From assembly GCF_900108085.1 (NCBI RefSeq), contig NZ_FNVR01000001.1, positions 124,712 through 188,711 on the forward strand: a stretch of DNA of 64,000 nt, read 5' to 3'. Origin of the DNA: Algoriphagus boritolerans DSM 17298 = JCM 18970 (GTDB taxonomy: Bacteria; Bacteroidota; Bacteroidia; Cytophagales; Cyclobacteriaceae). This document shows positions 9,652 through 18,459 of the stretch, piece by piece (within the stretch, counting starts at the first letter, position 1; each line of letters begins with the position of its first letter). The position numbers were made by a program, and so were the translations under genes. The notes under the pieces are model-generated. The model ran no database searches. It was not told the DNA's origin and worked only from the letters and a program-made list of their open reading frames with translations.

Positions 9652-10311
9652 ATGGCACTATCAGACAAAATCAGACGTTTTTTACAGCGTATATCCAAAC
9701 CTACCTATACCGTAGGTAAGGGTAATCAAGTCTCTTTTTGGACCACCGGCGTTCACCATGTCCAATTTGGGGGTGGAAATTTAATCCCTGAAAATTGTGC
9801 CTTTGCTGATAAAACTCTGTTGGGTTTCCGCACCACTTTAGGGACAAATAATTATTTTGGAGGTAAAGCCATTCTCGGTAAATATTGCCAGATAGGAAGA
9901 GATGTCGCTTTCCATTCCACCAATCACCCGATTTCCCATTTAACCACTTACATCAACAGACAACTCTTTAATGGGGAACTGAAAGCTCTAAAGACAGAAC
10001 AGCCTATCCGTATCGGGAATGATGTATGGGTAGGCCATGGAGTTATAGTTTTGGCTGGGGTAGAAGTCGGGGATGGTGCTATTTTGGCTGCAGGTTCGGT
10101 GGTTACGCAAAATGTGGAACCTTATACCATTGTAGCAGGAAATCCGGCAAAACCTTTAAGAAAACGGTTTTCAGATAAAATTATAGGAGAGCTGCTGCTC
10201 CTAAAATGGTGGGATTTGCCAGAAGATCAAATTCTGAAACTCAAACCACTTTTTTTTCAAACTTTAGACGAAGTCCAGTCAATACAAGACTTCTTAATTC
10301 CCCTAAAATGA
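9652..10311 (+). CDS. Hexapeptide-repeat O-acetyltransferase (CatB/NodL-like)
   Basis: A 219-residue left-handed beta-helix acyltransferase. The hexapeptide pattern is visible in GGKAILGKYCQIGRDV and IRIGNDVWVGHGVIVL, then VEVGDGAILAAGSVVTQNV, ending with the family hallmark PYTIVAGNPAKPLRKRF. The likely catalytic histidine is in AFHSTNHPISH, with an inserted loop after it. It probably transfers acetyl from acetyl-CoA to a sugar of the repeat unit or its lipid-linked precursor. The stop overlaps the next ATG (ATGA). Confidence 0.85.
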   Translation: MALSDKIRRFLQRISKPTYTVGKGNQVSFWTTGVHHVQFGGGNLIPENCAFADKTLLGFRTTLGTNNYFGGKAILGKYCQIGRDVAFHSTNHPISHLTTYINRQLFNGELKALKTEQPIRIGNDVWVGHGVIVLAGVEVGDGAILAAGSVVTQNVEPYTIVAGNPAKPLRKRFSDKIIGELLLLKWWDLPEDQILKLKPLFFQTLDEVQSIQDFLIPLK

Positions 10312-11693
10312 GAGTTTGTTTTTTGATTCCTGATGGAGTAGGTATTCGAAACTACCTTTATTCGCCTATTCTGCCAATTCTCAATGCTGCCGGAGCAGAG
10401 ATTGTGATCTGGCATGGCTTGGATCCGGAGGTTATCACCCAGTCAAAAAAACTGCATACAGGATTCTTTCCCGGTGAATTCCCTTTTGTAAATCATCGGG
10501 AGGACCCTATTGCTCAGCTTTTGCGTGACAGTGTCAGCTATGCCCGACTGGCACTTAATTCCAGAAAATTGGCAAATCCAACCCTAATGGACAATTGGCT
10601 TCCTAAAAAAACAACCAAGGGGAAAGTATCGAATTTTGTAGCAACCCTGCTTGGTAAAACCATCAAATCAGATAAGCAAATCATTGCGGTTGAGAACATA
10701 GTGAAATCCCAAAACCGAAAATCTGACGCCTACTTTAAATACAAAAAGGAACTCAAAAATATTAATCCGGACATCCTTTTCTGTACACATCAGCGGATGC
10801 CAAATGCCGGTATTGCGATGTTGGCTGCTCAGGATATGGGCATCAAAACGGTAGCAGCAATATTTTCTTGGGATAACTTGCCCAAGGGTCGGCTTCCTGT
10901 CCGTGCGGATGACTACTTGGTATGGTCCGCTTATATGAAGGAGGAATTGGCATGTTATTTTCCCAATATAGACCAGCAACGTGTTCATATCGTAGGGACA
11001 CCACAATTTGACTTTTATAAAAATCAAGAGGTTTTCCAGTCTCGGGAAGAATTTGCCGCAAGCAATGGATTAGACGCTCATAAACACTGGGTTTGTTTCT
11101 CAGGAGATGATAGCCTGACTTCCCCTCATGACCCGCTCTATCTAAATGACTTGGCAGAAAATTTAAAAGTCCATAAAAATATTCAAATTCTGTTTAGGCC
11201 GGTTCCAGTTGAAGGACATCATCGATATGTGGATGTCTTGGAAAAGCACCCCAATATTGTCTTAATGAAGCCAAAATGGAAGCAAGGAAATATGTGGAAC
11301 ACTTTCTTCCCATACTATGAGGATATCGCGGTATTGGTAAATCTAGCCCGACATAGTGCCGCAGTCATCAATGTAGGATCAACCATGGCCTTGGATTTTG
11401 CACAATTTGATAAACCGGGTCTCTATGTTAACTACGATGTAAAGCCGGACCATCATTGGTCCATCAAACGAACTTATCAATTCCAACATTTCAGGACCAT
11501 GGACGGCTTGAATCCTGTCGGGTGGATCAACTCCCCGCAAGAAATAGAATCCAAAATCATTCAGGCTATTGAGTCTCCGTTCCTAGTTGGCCCGGATCGA
11601 ATTAAATGGAAACAAAAAATAGTGTTTGAGGAGGAAGGAATCTTAGCATCTCAAAAAATTGCTGATTGGTTATTCCAACTTCAAAAAAAATAA
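10308..11693 (+). CDS. Putative GT-B fold transferase of unknown specificity
   Basis: A 461-residue protein whose start at 10308 gives an ATGA overlap; the frame is open further upstream, but those codons overlap the acetyltransferase and are not likely used. Two Rossmann-like halves are suggested: N-terminal RVCFLIPDGVGIRNYLYSPI, then DILFCTHQRMPNAGI, and a C-terminal half with VHIVGTPQFDFY, VCFSGDDSLTSP, ILFRPVPVEGH and the closing AAVINVGSTMALDFAQFDKPG. The last stretch resembles the Ser/Thr-rich UDP-sugar or CDP-polyol site of GT-B or glycerophosphotransferase-type enzymes. I do not recognise an exact family. It sits inside the glycosyltransferase operon, so a transferase acting on the repeat unit is the natural inference. 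Confidence 0.62.
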   Translation: MRVCFLIPDGVGIRNYLYSPILPILNAAGAEIVIWHGLDPEVITQSKKLHTGFFPGEFPFVNHREDPIAQLLRDSVSYARLALNSRKLANPTLMDNWLPKKTTKGKVSNFVATLLGKTIKSDKQIIAVENIVKSQNRKSDAYFKYKKELKNINPDILFCTHQRMPNAGIAMLAAQDMGIKTVAAIFSWDNLPKGRLPVRADDYLVWSAYMKEELACYFPNIDQQRVHIVGTPQFDFYKNQEVFQSREEFAASNGLDAHKHWVCFSGDDSLTSPHDPLYLNDLAENLKVHKNIQILFRPVPVEGHHRYVDVLEKHPNIVLMKPKWKQGNMWNTFFPYYEDIAVLVNLARHSAAVINVGSTMALDFAQFDKPGLYVNYDVKPDHHWSIKRTYQFQHFRTMDGLNPVGWINSPQEIESKIIQAIESPFLVGPDRIKWKQKIVFEEEGILASQKIADWLFQLQKK

Positions 11694-11695
11694 CT

Positions 11696-12841
11696 ATGAA
11701 TATCTGTTTTTTAACGCATGAATATCCAAAGCCAGGTCTTAATCCCGGAGGAGTCGGCGTATTTTTGAAAACTTTTCTTCCTATCCTTGCCAAAAATGGG
11801 ATCAACGTGACTGTTTTAGGAGCAAATAACTCTAATGCCTTGGAAGATACTGTAGTTGAGGGAGTTAGAGTTATCCGGATTCCTAACCCTAAAATAAAAG
11901 GAATCAACTGGTGGTTTATTGCAAAAGGATTAAACCAAAAACTTCAAGAAATTCATGCAGATACTCCCTTGAACATAGTGGAAGGATCTGAGCTGGCATT
12001 TGCTTTCTTGAAAAAACCCAAAGGTGTGAAATTTATCATCCGACTTCATGGAGGGCATCACTTTTTTGCAGAATCCGAAAACAGGAAAATACAGTTTTGG
12101 AAGGGCTTTCAGGAAAAACGATCTTTTAAAAAAGCCGATGCCTTTATCGCTGTATCTGACTATGTAAAAGTGCATACCGGTAATCTTTTAAGTTTTGATA
12201 ATAAGCCCATAAAGAAAATTAGATATGGGATTGATACCGATAAATTCAATTTCACCTCGGATGCTTTTAATTCGAATCCGCACAGTTTGGTTTTCGTAGG
12301 TACTGTTTGTGAAAAGAAAGGTGTTAAGAATTTGGTTTTGGCAATTGATCAGGTCAAAGATCAATTTCCAAATGTCCACCTAGACATCTATGGCAAAGAC
12401 TGGTACTTCTCAAATGGTGACTCATATAAAGATATGATCCGGGAGATGATTAAGGGAAGGCTGGAATCTCATATCCAACTTCACGATCCAGTACCTCATG
12501 ATCAGATCCCTGAGATTTATGAAAGTGCTGAAATTTGTATTTTTCCTTCCTTCATGGAAACTCAGGGATTGGTGGCCCCAGAGGCGATGGCGATGGGCAA
12601 GCTTGTGATTTTTACCGATAAAGGACCTGGTCCCGAAACAATCCAACACGGTATAGACGGATTTCTTTGCAATCCGTTGGAGGTTTCGAGTATCGCTGAG
12701 GCAATCAGGGAAGCGTTTCAGGCACTGGGAAGAAAGAAGGAAATATCCCGGGCAGCAAGAAAAACGATTGAAGAAAATTTTGGCTTGAGTAAAATTCTCA
12801 AAGAAAACGTTAACTTTTATAATCAAGTAATTCATGCGTAA
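11696..12841 (+). CDS. Glycosyltransferase family 4
   Basis: A 381-residue GT-B enzyme starting at ATG 11696, 2 bp after the previous stop. The N-terminal acceptor domain opens with NICFLTHEYPKPGLNPGGVG, a glycine-rich GT4 loop; IIRLHGGHHFF and the AVSDYVKVHTG segment follow, then KIRYGIDTDKFNF. The C-terminal donor domain has LVFVGTVCEKKGVKNLV and FPSFMETQGLVAPEAMAMGK with the ExxxxxxxE pattern. Length and motifs are canonical. The stop overlaps the next gene by 8 bp. Sugar specificity is unknown. Confidence 0.88.
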   Translation: MNICFLTHEYPKPGLNPGGVGVFLKTFLPILAKNGINVTVLGANNSNALEDTVVEGVRVIRIPNPKIKGINWWFIAKGLNQKLQEIHADTPLNIVEGSELAFAFLKKPKGVKFIIRLHGGHHFFAESENRKIQFWKGFQEKRSFKKADAFIAVSDYVKVHTGNLLSFDNKPIKKIRYGIDTDKFNFTSDAFNSNPHSLVFVGTVCEKKGVKNLVLAIDQVKDQFPNVHLDIYGKDWYFSNGDSYKDMIREMIKGRLESHIQLHDPVPHDQIPEIYESAEICIFPSFMETQGLVAPEAMAMGKLVIFTDKGPGPETIQHGIDGFLCNPLEVSSIAEAIREAFQALGRKKEISRAARKTIEENFGLSKILKENVNFYNQVIHA

Positions 12842-13955
12842 TTTTTTAATTATAACCTGTGTACATCATTATGCAAAAAATGGGAAATACTATGCATATG
12901 GACCTTACGTAAGAGAGATAAATCTCTGGATTCGAAATAAGGAGAAGGTTACTGTCCTCGCCCCGTTGATCAGTTCACAACAGCCTGGAAAGATCGATTT
13001 GGCGTATGTCCATCCCAATTTAAAATTTGAATCTGTACCTGCCTACCATATTCAGTCTTGGACAGCCAGATTCAAATCACTGGTACAAGTACCCTATATT
13101 CTCATTCGGATTTTTATGGAAATGTGGAAATCTGACCACATCCATATCAGAATCCCGGGCAATATGGGGCTCTTGGCGATGTTTGTTCAGGTACTCTTTC
13201 CTTTTAAATTCAAAACCATCAAATATGCAGGAAATTGGGATCCTAAATCTATCCAACCCCTGACGTACAAAATCCAACGATGGATTGCCAATTCAACCCG
13301 TTTTACGCGAAATGCCAGAGTACTGGTGTATGGAAATTGGCCCGATAATTCCTCCAATGTTGTTCCTTTTTTTACAGCCAGTTACCGAAAAGAGGAGGAA
13401 GAACCTGTATTTAAAATTCCTCTGAGAAAGAAACTGAAATTGGTTTACATCGGGGCTATCTATGATGGGAAGAATCCTGAAATAGGAATTTATTTAAGTA
13501 AAATATTAGTTGAAAATGAGATTGATTTTGAGTTTACCTATTGTGGAGATGGGGTGATGCGTCGGGAATTGGAGGAACTTTCGGAAGAATTAGGACTTTC
13601 AGATCATGTTACTTTTTTGGGGAATGTCACCGCAGCTGAAATCAAAGAAATCCTAAAAGAATCTCATTTTTTGATATTTATCTCTCAGACTGAAGGTTGG
13701 CCCAAAGCAGTGGCTGAGGCTATGTTTTGGGGATGTGTGCCGTTTACCTCCGCCGTAAGCTGTGTTCCGGAGATGGTCGGTAAAAACGGTGAACGGGGTG
13801 TCCTTCTTTCCAAAGATCCTGAAAAAATCTATCAGACAATCCGCTCTTTTTTGAAAGATGAAATGCTATTTCAGAAGACCAGTACAGCAGCCATGAATTG
13901 GGCAAGAGCCTATAATTTAGAGAAATTTCAGGCCGAAATCGAAAAATTTGAATGA
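12834..13955 (+). CDS. Glycosyltransferase family 4
   Basis: A 373-residue GT-B protein. The donor half shows LKLVYIGAIYDGKNPEIGI, FEFTYCGDGVMRREL, HVTFLGNVTAAEIKEIL and the nucleotide-sugar pattern ISQTEGWPKAVAEAMFWGC. The N-terminal half is less conserved, as usual for acceptor domains, and has HIHIRIPGNMGLL. It overlaps the preceding gene by 8 bp and the following gene by 4 bp (ATGA), so the four glycosyltransferases around it are likely made from one message. The linkage formed is unknown. Confidence 0.85.
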   Translation: MRNFLIITCVHHYAKNGKYYAYGPYVREINLWIRNKEKVTVLAPLISSQQPGKIDLAYVHPNLKFESVPAYHIQSWTARFKSLVQVPYILIRIFMEMWKSDHIHIRIPGNMGLLAMFVQVLFPFKFKTIKYAGNWDPKSIQPLTYKIQRWIANSTRFTRNARVLVYGNWPDNSSNVVPFFTASYRKEEEEPVFKIPLRKKLKLVYIGAIYDGKNPEIGIYLSKILVENEIDFEFTYCGDGVMRRELEELSEELGLSDHVTFLGNVTAAEIKEILKESHFLIFISQTEGWPKAVAEAMFWGCVPFTSAVSCVPEMVGKNGERGVLLSKDPEKIYQTIRSFLKDEMLFQKTSTAAMNWARAYNLEKFQAEIEKFE

Positions 13956-15016
13956 GAGTCGTTCAACTGATAGACTCGCTTGATATCGGGGGAGGAGAAA
14001 GAATGGCCGTAAATTTGGCTAATTTATTGACTGAAAAGGGAATTCCTAATTTGCTCATTTCTTCCCGAAAAGGAGGCCCTTTGGAAGTTTTAGTCAAAGA
14101 TCAAAGTTCCTTATTGATTCTTTCCAAAAAGGGAACCTTGGATTTTCTTACATTCTTTGATTTACTGAAAAAAATCAGAGCGTTTGATCCTTCTGTAATC
14201 CATGCACATGACTCTTCTATTTTTTGGGCATCGATCCTAGGGGTTTTCCTCCCTAAAACTCAGATTTTATGGCACGCTCACTATGGAGGATTTTCGTCTG
14301 AAAATGGTCGTTTTGGGAAACAGGTAAAATTTGTCCAAAATAGAATTGACATTGTGATTGCAGTTAATTTGGATTTATTGGACTGGGTCAAAAAAGAACT
14401 TCCCCGTATTCCCAAATGTAAATTTATTGGTAATTTTCCTGACAAGATTTCTGATCAACCAGTAGACCGAAGGAGAAATAATTGGATCATCTCCTTGGCT
14501 AATCTCAAAAAGCCCAAAAATCACAGGAGTTTGGTTTTAGCTTTTTCTAAAGTGGCTAAATTAAATCCTGCGCTAAAGCTAGCCTTGATTGGTACCTGCG
14601 AGGATGAAGAGTACCTTAGGGATTTAAAAATATTAATTCAGTCAGAAAATTTGGAAGAAAAAACAACAATTACAGGACCAGTAATTTCACTAAAAAATTG
14701 GTTTGATAAAGCAAGGTTTGCGGTGCTTTCTTCTGATGTAGAAGGGTTACCAGTTTCTATTTTGGAGCTTGGAATCAGTGGTGTTCCCGTTTTGTGTTCT
14801 GCGGTTGGAGCTTGTCCTGAGTTGTTGGGTGATGGGCGTTATGGATATTTGGCTGCTCCAAATGATCCAATTTCTTTAGAAAGCCAAATGATGGAGATGA
14901 TTAAAAACCAGGAAGAGGCCTTATTTAAAGCGGAAGGCTTTAAAGAAAAAGTAATATCCGAGTTTGGGGGTGACAATTTTTTTAAAGAGTATAGCACATT
15001 ATTAAATCAGAACTAA
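13952..15016 (+). CDS. Glycosyltransferase family 4
   Basis: A 354-residue GT-B enzyme. The N-terminus RVVQLIDSLDIGGGERMAVN is the classic GT4 glycine-rich acceptor loop. ALIGTCEDEEYLRDL and TITGPVISLKNWFDKARF follow, with the donor-site pattern LSSDVEGLPVSILELGISG and VLCSAVGACPELLG. It is complete and in phase with its neighbours, with the polymerase gene starting 4 nt after its stop. Substrate unknown. Confidence 0.88.
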   Translation: MRVVQLIDSLDIGGGERMAVNLANLLTEKGIPNLLISSRKGGPLEVLVKDQSSLLILSKKGTLDFLTFFDLLKKIRAFDPSVIHAHDSSIFWASILGVFLPKTQILWHAHYGGFSSENGRFGKQVKFVQNRIDIVIAVNLDLLDWVKKELPRIPKCKFIGNFPDKISDQPVDRRRNNWIISLANLKKPKNHRSLVLAFSKVAKLNPALKLALIGTCEDEEYLRDLKILIQSENLEEKTTITGPVISLKNWFDKARFAVLSSDVEGLPVSILELGISGVPVLCSAVGACPELLGDGRYGYLAAPNDPISLESQMMEMIKNQEEALFKAEGFKEKVISEFGGDNFFKEYSTLLNQN

Positions 15017-15019
15017 AAA

Positions 15020-16456
15020 ATGAGCGTTTTTTTAGCAGAACTTAAAAAATTTAAATTTTCTTTTTTCTGGTTTCTAGTTCATATTTTGTTGGGAGTGGCT
15101 TCAACCATCAATAAGTTCCCTGTAATTGGGTTCTTCTATTTAGCACTCCTATATTCTTCTATTAATCTTTTTAGTGTTAGTTCCAAAGATCGTCCAAGAC
15201 TAGTCGCAGAAATCATTATTTACTTTGCCTCATTTGAAGCTTTGGGAAGGTTGGCGCAAGCAGATCCTTTTTTGCCCTATGAGTTAGGCAAATACATTTT
15301 ACTTTTTTTATGTCCCTTTGGATTGATGATTTCCAGAAATTTTACAGCAAAGGGGAGTCTGGGTCTTATTATTGTCATTTTGGCGCTCCCCGCAGCATTT
15401 TTTGATGAAAGCGGTAACGTGGTATTTAATGATATCAAATTCAATCTTTTAGGTCTTTTGAATATTGGAGTAGCAGTTTGGTTTTTCTCCTCTTTGAAAA
15501 TCAGTCTCAAAATACTCATTAGTTGGTCTAAACTTATGCTTTATCCAATCCTATCCGTTTTGGTTTATACTATTATCAAGACACCTGATTTGGATTCAGT
15601 GGAGTTTAGCTTGGGAGCAAATTTTGCAACCGCAGGAGGATTTGGTTCCAATCAGGTATCTACTATCCTTGGTCTAGGAGTTTTTTTGATGGCTTCCTGT
15701 ATTCTTTTGAGTTATCGGGTTACCGGATATAAAATGCTGGATATCGTAGTCCTTGCATTACTTACTATTCAAGGTCTGCTTACCTTTTCCAGAGGGGGTA
15801 TGATTGGAGGTTTCTTCGGGATATTAATCTTAATGTATTACCTCACAAGACTTTCTTTAAAAGAGCGAAGGAGTTTAGCAATCCCGAATTTTAAAAAATA
15901 TGTGATTCCTCTTGGCGTGATGCTTTTTGTGGTAATGATCGTCGCCAACAGCATTACAGGAGGAATGCTTTTGCTTAGATATCAAGGGGAAACTCAGGGA
16001 ACCTTGGCTGGCAGTGCGGATAAAAATCTGAATAAAATTACCACCAATAGATCAGACATCTTCCTTGAGGATGTTAAGCTCTTTGCAGAATATCCCGGGA
16101 TGGGAGTAGGAGTAGGGGCCTCCGCCTTTCTGAGAGATGACTACAAAGGCTATGCGCCCCACGTAGAACTTTCTCGACTTTTGGCTGAGCATGGTTCTTT
16201 AGGTCTGATCATCTTTCTCTTATTCTTAGGAATATTTGTTCTTAATAGAAATAGGGCTCCTGAAAATATTAGTAAGGGATTATTAGTTGCATTTTTCATT
16301 ATTGGTTTTTTGGCAACATTCCATTCAGCTACCAGAACTTATATCACACCACTTTTGATGGGGATCTCTTGCGTGGGAATCAGTCAGGCCGCTAAACCAA
16401 AGAATCTACCTGTACAACAAGAAGATCTTACTTACAAAATTTTGGAAGTTAAATAA
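15020..16456 (+). CDS. O-antigen ligase/polymerase family membrane protein (Wzy-like)
   Basis: A 478-residue polytopic membrane protein with roughly ten to twelve hydrophobic helices. The Wzy_C hallmark is visible: a helix ending LLTFSRGGMIGGFFG (about 254-268), then a large periplasmic loop with GMGVGVGAS, and HVELSRLLAEHGSLGL before the last helices. It is expected to join undecaprenyl-diphosphate-linked repeat units on the periplasmic face, working with the Wzc-type co-polymerase. The family also contains O-antigen ligases; the co-located Wza/Wzc genes favour polymerase. It is the only such protein in the window. Confidence 0.82.
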   Translation: MSVFLAELKKFKFSFFWFLVHILLGVASTINKFPVIGFFYLALLYSSINLFSVSSKDRPRLVAEIIIYFASFEALGRLAQADPFLPYELGKYILLFLCPFGLMISRNFTAKGSLGLIIVILALPAAFFDESGNVVFNDIKFNLLGLLNIGVAVWFFSSLKISLKILISWSKLMLYPILSVLVYTIIKTPDLDSVEFSLGANFATAGGFGSNQVSTILGLGVFLMASCILLSYRVTGYKMLDIVVLALLTIQGLLTFSRGGMIGGFFGILILMYYLTRLSLKERRSLAIPNFKKYVIPLGVMLFVVMIVANSITGGMLLLRYQGETQGTLAGSADKNLNKITTNRSDIFLEDVKLFAEYPGMGVGVGASAFLRDDYKGYAPHVELSRLLAEHGSLGLIIFLLFLGIFVLNRNRAPENISKGLLVAFFIIGFLATFHSATRTYITPLLMGISCVGISQAAKPKNLPVQQEDLTYKILEVK

Positions 16457-16486
16457 TCAAGATTTTTAATTTTTAGGATTAGTTCT

Positions 16487-17659
16487 ATGAAGATTTTTGC
16501 TTATAACGATTTTATTCTCAAAAAAAAGAATACTTCAATTTATGCCGACGATTCTCACATTCTTTTTATTAAAGCTACCTGCCAAGATCATTTTGAAAGT
16601 TTTAAGTTAGGCTCTAGGCTTTCCCCTGAATCTTCAGAAGGATTTTACTTTTTTTCGGATCAAGCCAATCACTTTCTGGAACTTCCCTATTATTCCAGCG
16701 TGGCTGATTTCCTGAAGAATCCTGGACTTCTCTGGAAATCCTATAAACTCTTGAAAAGTCAGCTGAAGGATTTTGACCTTTTTTGGCTTACTTGGCCTCA
16801 TCCCATCAGTTTTCTAATCCTTTGGATGATTGGGTCAAAAAAACCCGTTGTTCTTTTTGTCAGGCAAAACTTGGAAGCACTGATTCGGGTGCGGTATAGC
16901 GGAATCCAACGGGCAATCGGAATTCTTTTTACTCGAATAGTTTATCGATACGCTTCATTTTTTCACCCTGACGCTATATTAGTTACTGTGGGGAAAGAAA
17001 TGTATCAAAGACTTTCGCCTGACTTTAAAGCCTCCACCTTTATCAGCGATTCCATTGTTCCAAAAGAGTTTGCAGTTTTACCCAGAAGTGGACAGAATTT
17101 TGACTCAGTTAAACTATTATTTGTAGGCAGACTTGAACCAGAAAAGGGATTGAATATCCTGATTCAGGCAGTAAAATTGATTGCCCAAAAGAAAAATGTT
17201 AGTCTCAGCATCATTGGCGAAGGCATCTCAAAAGAAGCAGCGACAAAACAGGTGGAATTCCTCGGACTAAGTAACTTAATCACCTTTAAAGGCTATGTGC
17301 CTTTCGGTACTACACTTTTTGATGCTTACAGAGACCACGACCTTTTGATGATATCCTCCTATAGCGAAGGACTGCCAAAGATCATTAATGAAGCTCGAGC
17401 CTTCGCTTTACCGGTGGTTTCCACTGAGGTGGGAGGTATAGCAAATGAACTTAAGCATGAAGATACCTGTCTTTTTGTGAGACCCGGAGAACCTGAAGAA
17501 CTGGCTGAAGCAGCCCTCAGACTCTCCTCCGATCCTGAGCTTTATTTCCGAATTAGCAAAAACCTCAGTGAGGAATTTCAAAAAAACTCCCTTCAATTCT
17601 GGAGCAAAGCTTTTGCGGATTTTGTTAAAAAATCCATAGAAATTCAGACCTCTCAATGA
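16487..17659 (+). CDS. Glycosyltransferase family 4
   Basis: A 390-residue GT-B enzyme starting with ATG 30 bp after the polymerase stop. The acceptor half begins MKIFAYNDFILKKKNT and has FWLTWPHPISFLILWMIG. The donor half shows KLLFVGRLEPEKGLNILIQA, SLSIIGEG, ITFKGYVPFGTTLFDAYRDH and the donor-site pattern ISSYSEGLPKIINEARAFALP with VVSTEVGGIANELKH. All motifs are canonical. It overlaps the next gene by 4 bp. Donor and acceptor unknown. Confidence 0.88.
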   Translation: MKIFAYNDFILKKKNTSIYADDSHILFIKATCQDHFESFKLGSRLSPESSEGFYFFSDQANHFLELPYYSSVADFLKNPGLLWKSYKLLKSQLKDFDLFWLTWPHPISFLILWMIGSKKPVVLFVRQNLEALIRVRYSGIQRAIGILFTRIVYRYASFFHPDAILVTVGKEMYQRLSPDFKASTFISDSIVPKEFAVLPRSGQNFDSVKLLFVGRLEPEKGLNILIQAVKLIAQKKNVSLSIIGEGISKEAATKQVEFLGLSNLITFKGYVPFGTTLFDAYRDHDLLMISSYSEGLPKIINEARAFALPVVSTEVGGIANELKHEDTCLFVRPGEPEELAEAALRLSSDPELYFRISKNLSEEFQKNSLQFWSKAFADFVKKSIEIQTSQ

Positions 17660-18459
17660 GCCAAAGCCCCTTGATTTCTGTAATCGTTCCGGTGTTCAAT
17701 ACCGATAAATTTGTCGGGATGACGATTGATTCAGTCATTAATCAAACTTATACCCATTGGGAGCTATTGTTAATTGACGACTGCTCGACTGACAATTCTG
17801 TAGAAGTATGTAGGGGATACGCGGACTCGGATCCAAGAATCAAAGTCATTTCCCTAGATCGAAACAGTGGCGCTCTTGTAGCCAGAAACGTTGGAATTAA
17901 AACCGCAACAGGTAGATTCCTTTGCTTCTTGGATTCAGACGATACCTTTGAACCGGAAAAACTAAGCACTCAAGTCGCCTTTATGCTAGCTGGAAATATA
18001 CCGGTTTCCTTTACCATGTTTCAGCGGATAACTGAGGCTGGAGATTTCATGGGCAAAGGAAATGTCCAGTTTCAGGAAGAAGTCAGCTACAGGCAATTGC
18101 TCGGAAATCCAGCGTTTTCCATAATCACCCTGATGATCGATAGAGATCAGGTTGAAATCCCAATTGTGGAGGCCAATGTGGTTAAAGCCGAAGATTATGT
18201 GTTTCATCTTCGAATATTGAAACAGGGTTTTAAAGCCAAAGGAATTAATCTTCCACTTTCAAATTATCGATTCAGACAGGGTTCACAGTCCACTTCGTTT
18301 TTTGGAAATGCTGCAGACTTATGGAAAGTATTAACAGAAATTGAAAAAATCGCTTTTCCGGTGGCTGCTTTTTATTTTGGGAGATATCTCTGGAAGGGTG
18401 TCGGTAAAAGGCTCATCTTACTCAAACAACTATCTGATTTAAACAAATCGAACAATTGA
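17656..18459 (+). CDS. Glycosyltransferase family 2
   Basis: A 267-residue GT-A enzyme with a textbook N-terminus: LISVIVPVFNTDKFVGMTID, SVINQTYTHWELLLIDDCST, then LVARNVGIKTATGRFLCFLD and the metal-binding DSDD (about residues 95-98). The C-terminal part (YRQLLGNPAF, KAEDYVFHLRIL) matches capsule-type GT2 enzymes that lack membrane anchors. It overlaps both flanking genes by 4 bp. The sugar added is not known. Confidence 0.9.
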   Translation: MSQSPLISVIVPVFNTDKFVGMTIDSVINQTYTHWELLLIDDCSTDNSVEVCRGYADSDPRIKVISLDRNSGALVARNVGIKTATGRFLCFLDSDDTFEPEKLSTQVAFMLAGNIPVSFTMFQRITEAGDFMGKGNVQFQEEVSYRQLLGNPAFSIITLMIDRDQVEIPIVEANVVKAEDYVFHLRILKQGFKAKGINLPLSNYRFRQGSQSTSFFGNAADLWKVLTEIEKIAFPVAAFYFGRYLWKGVGKRLILLKQLSDLNKSNN

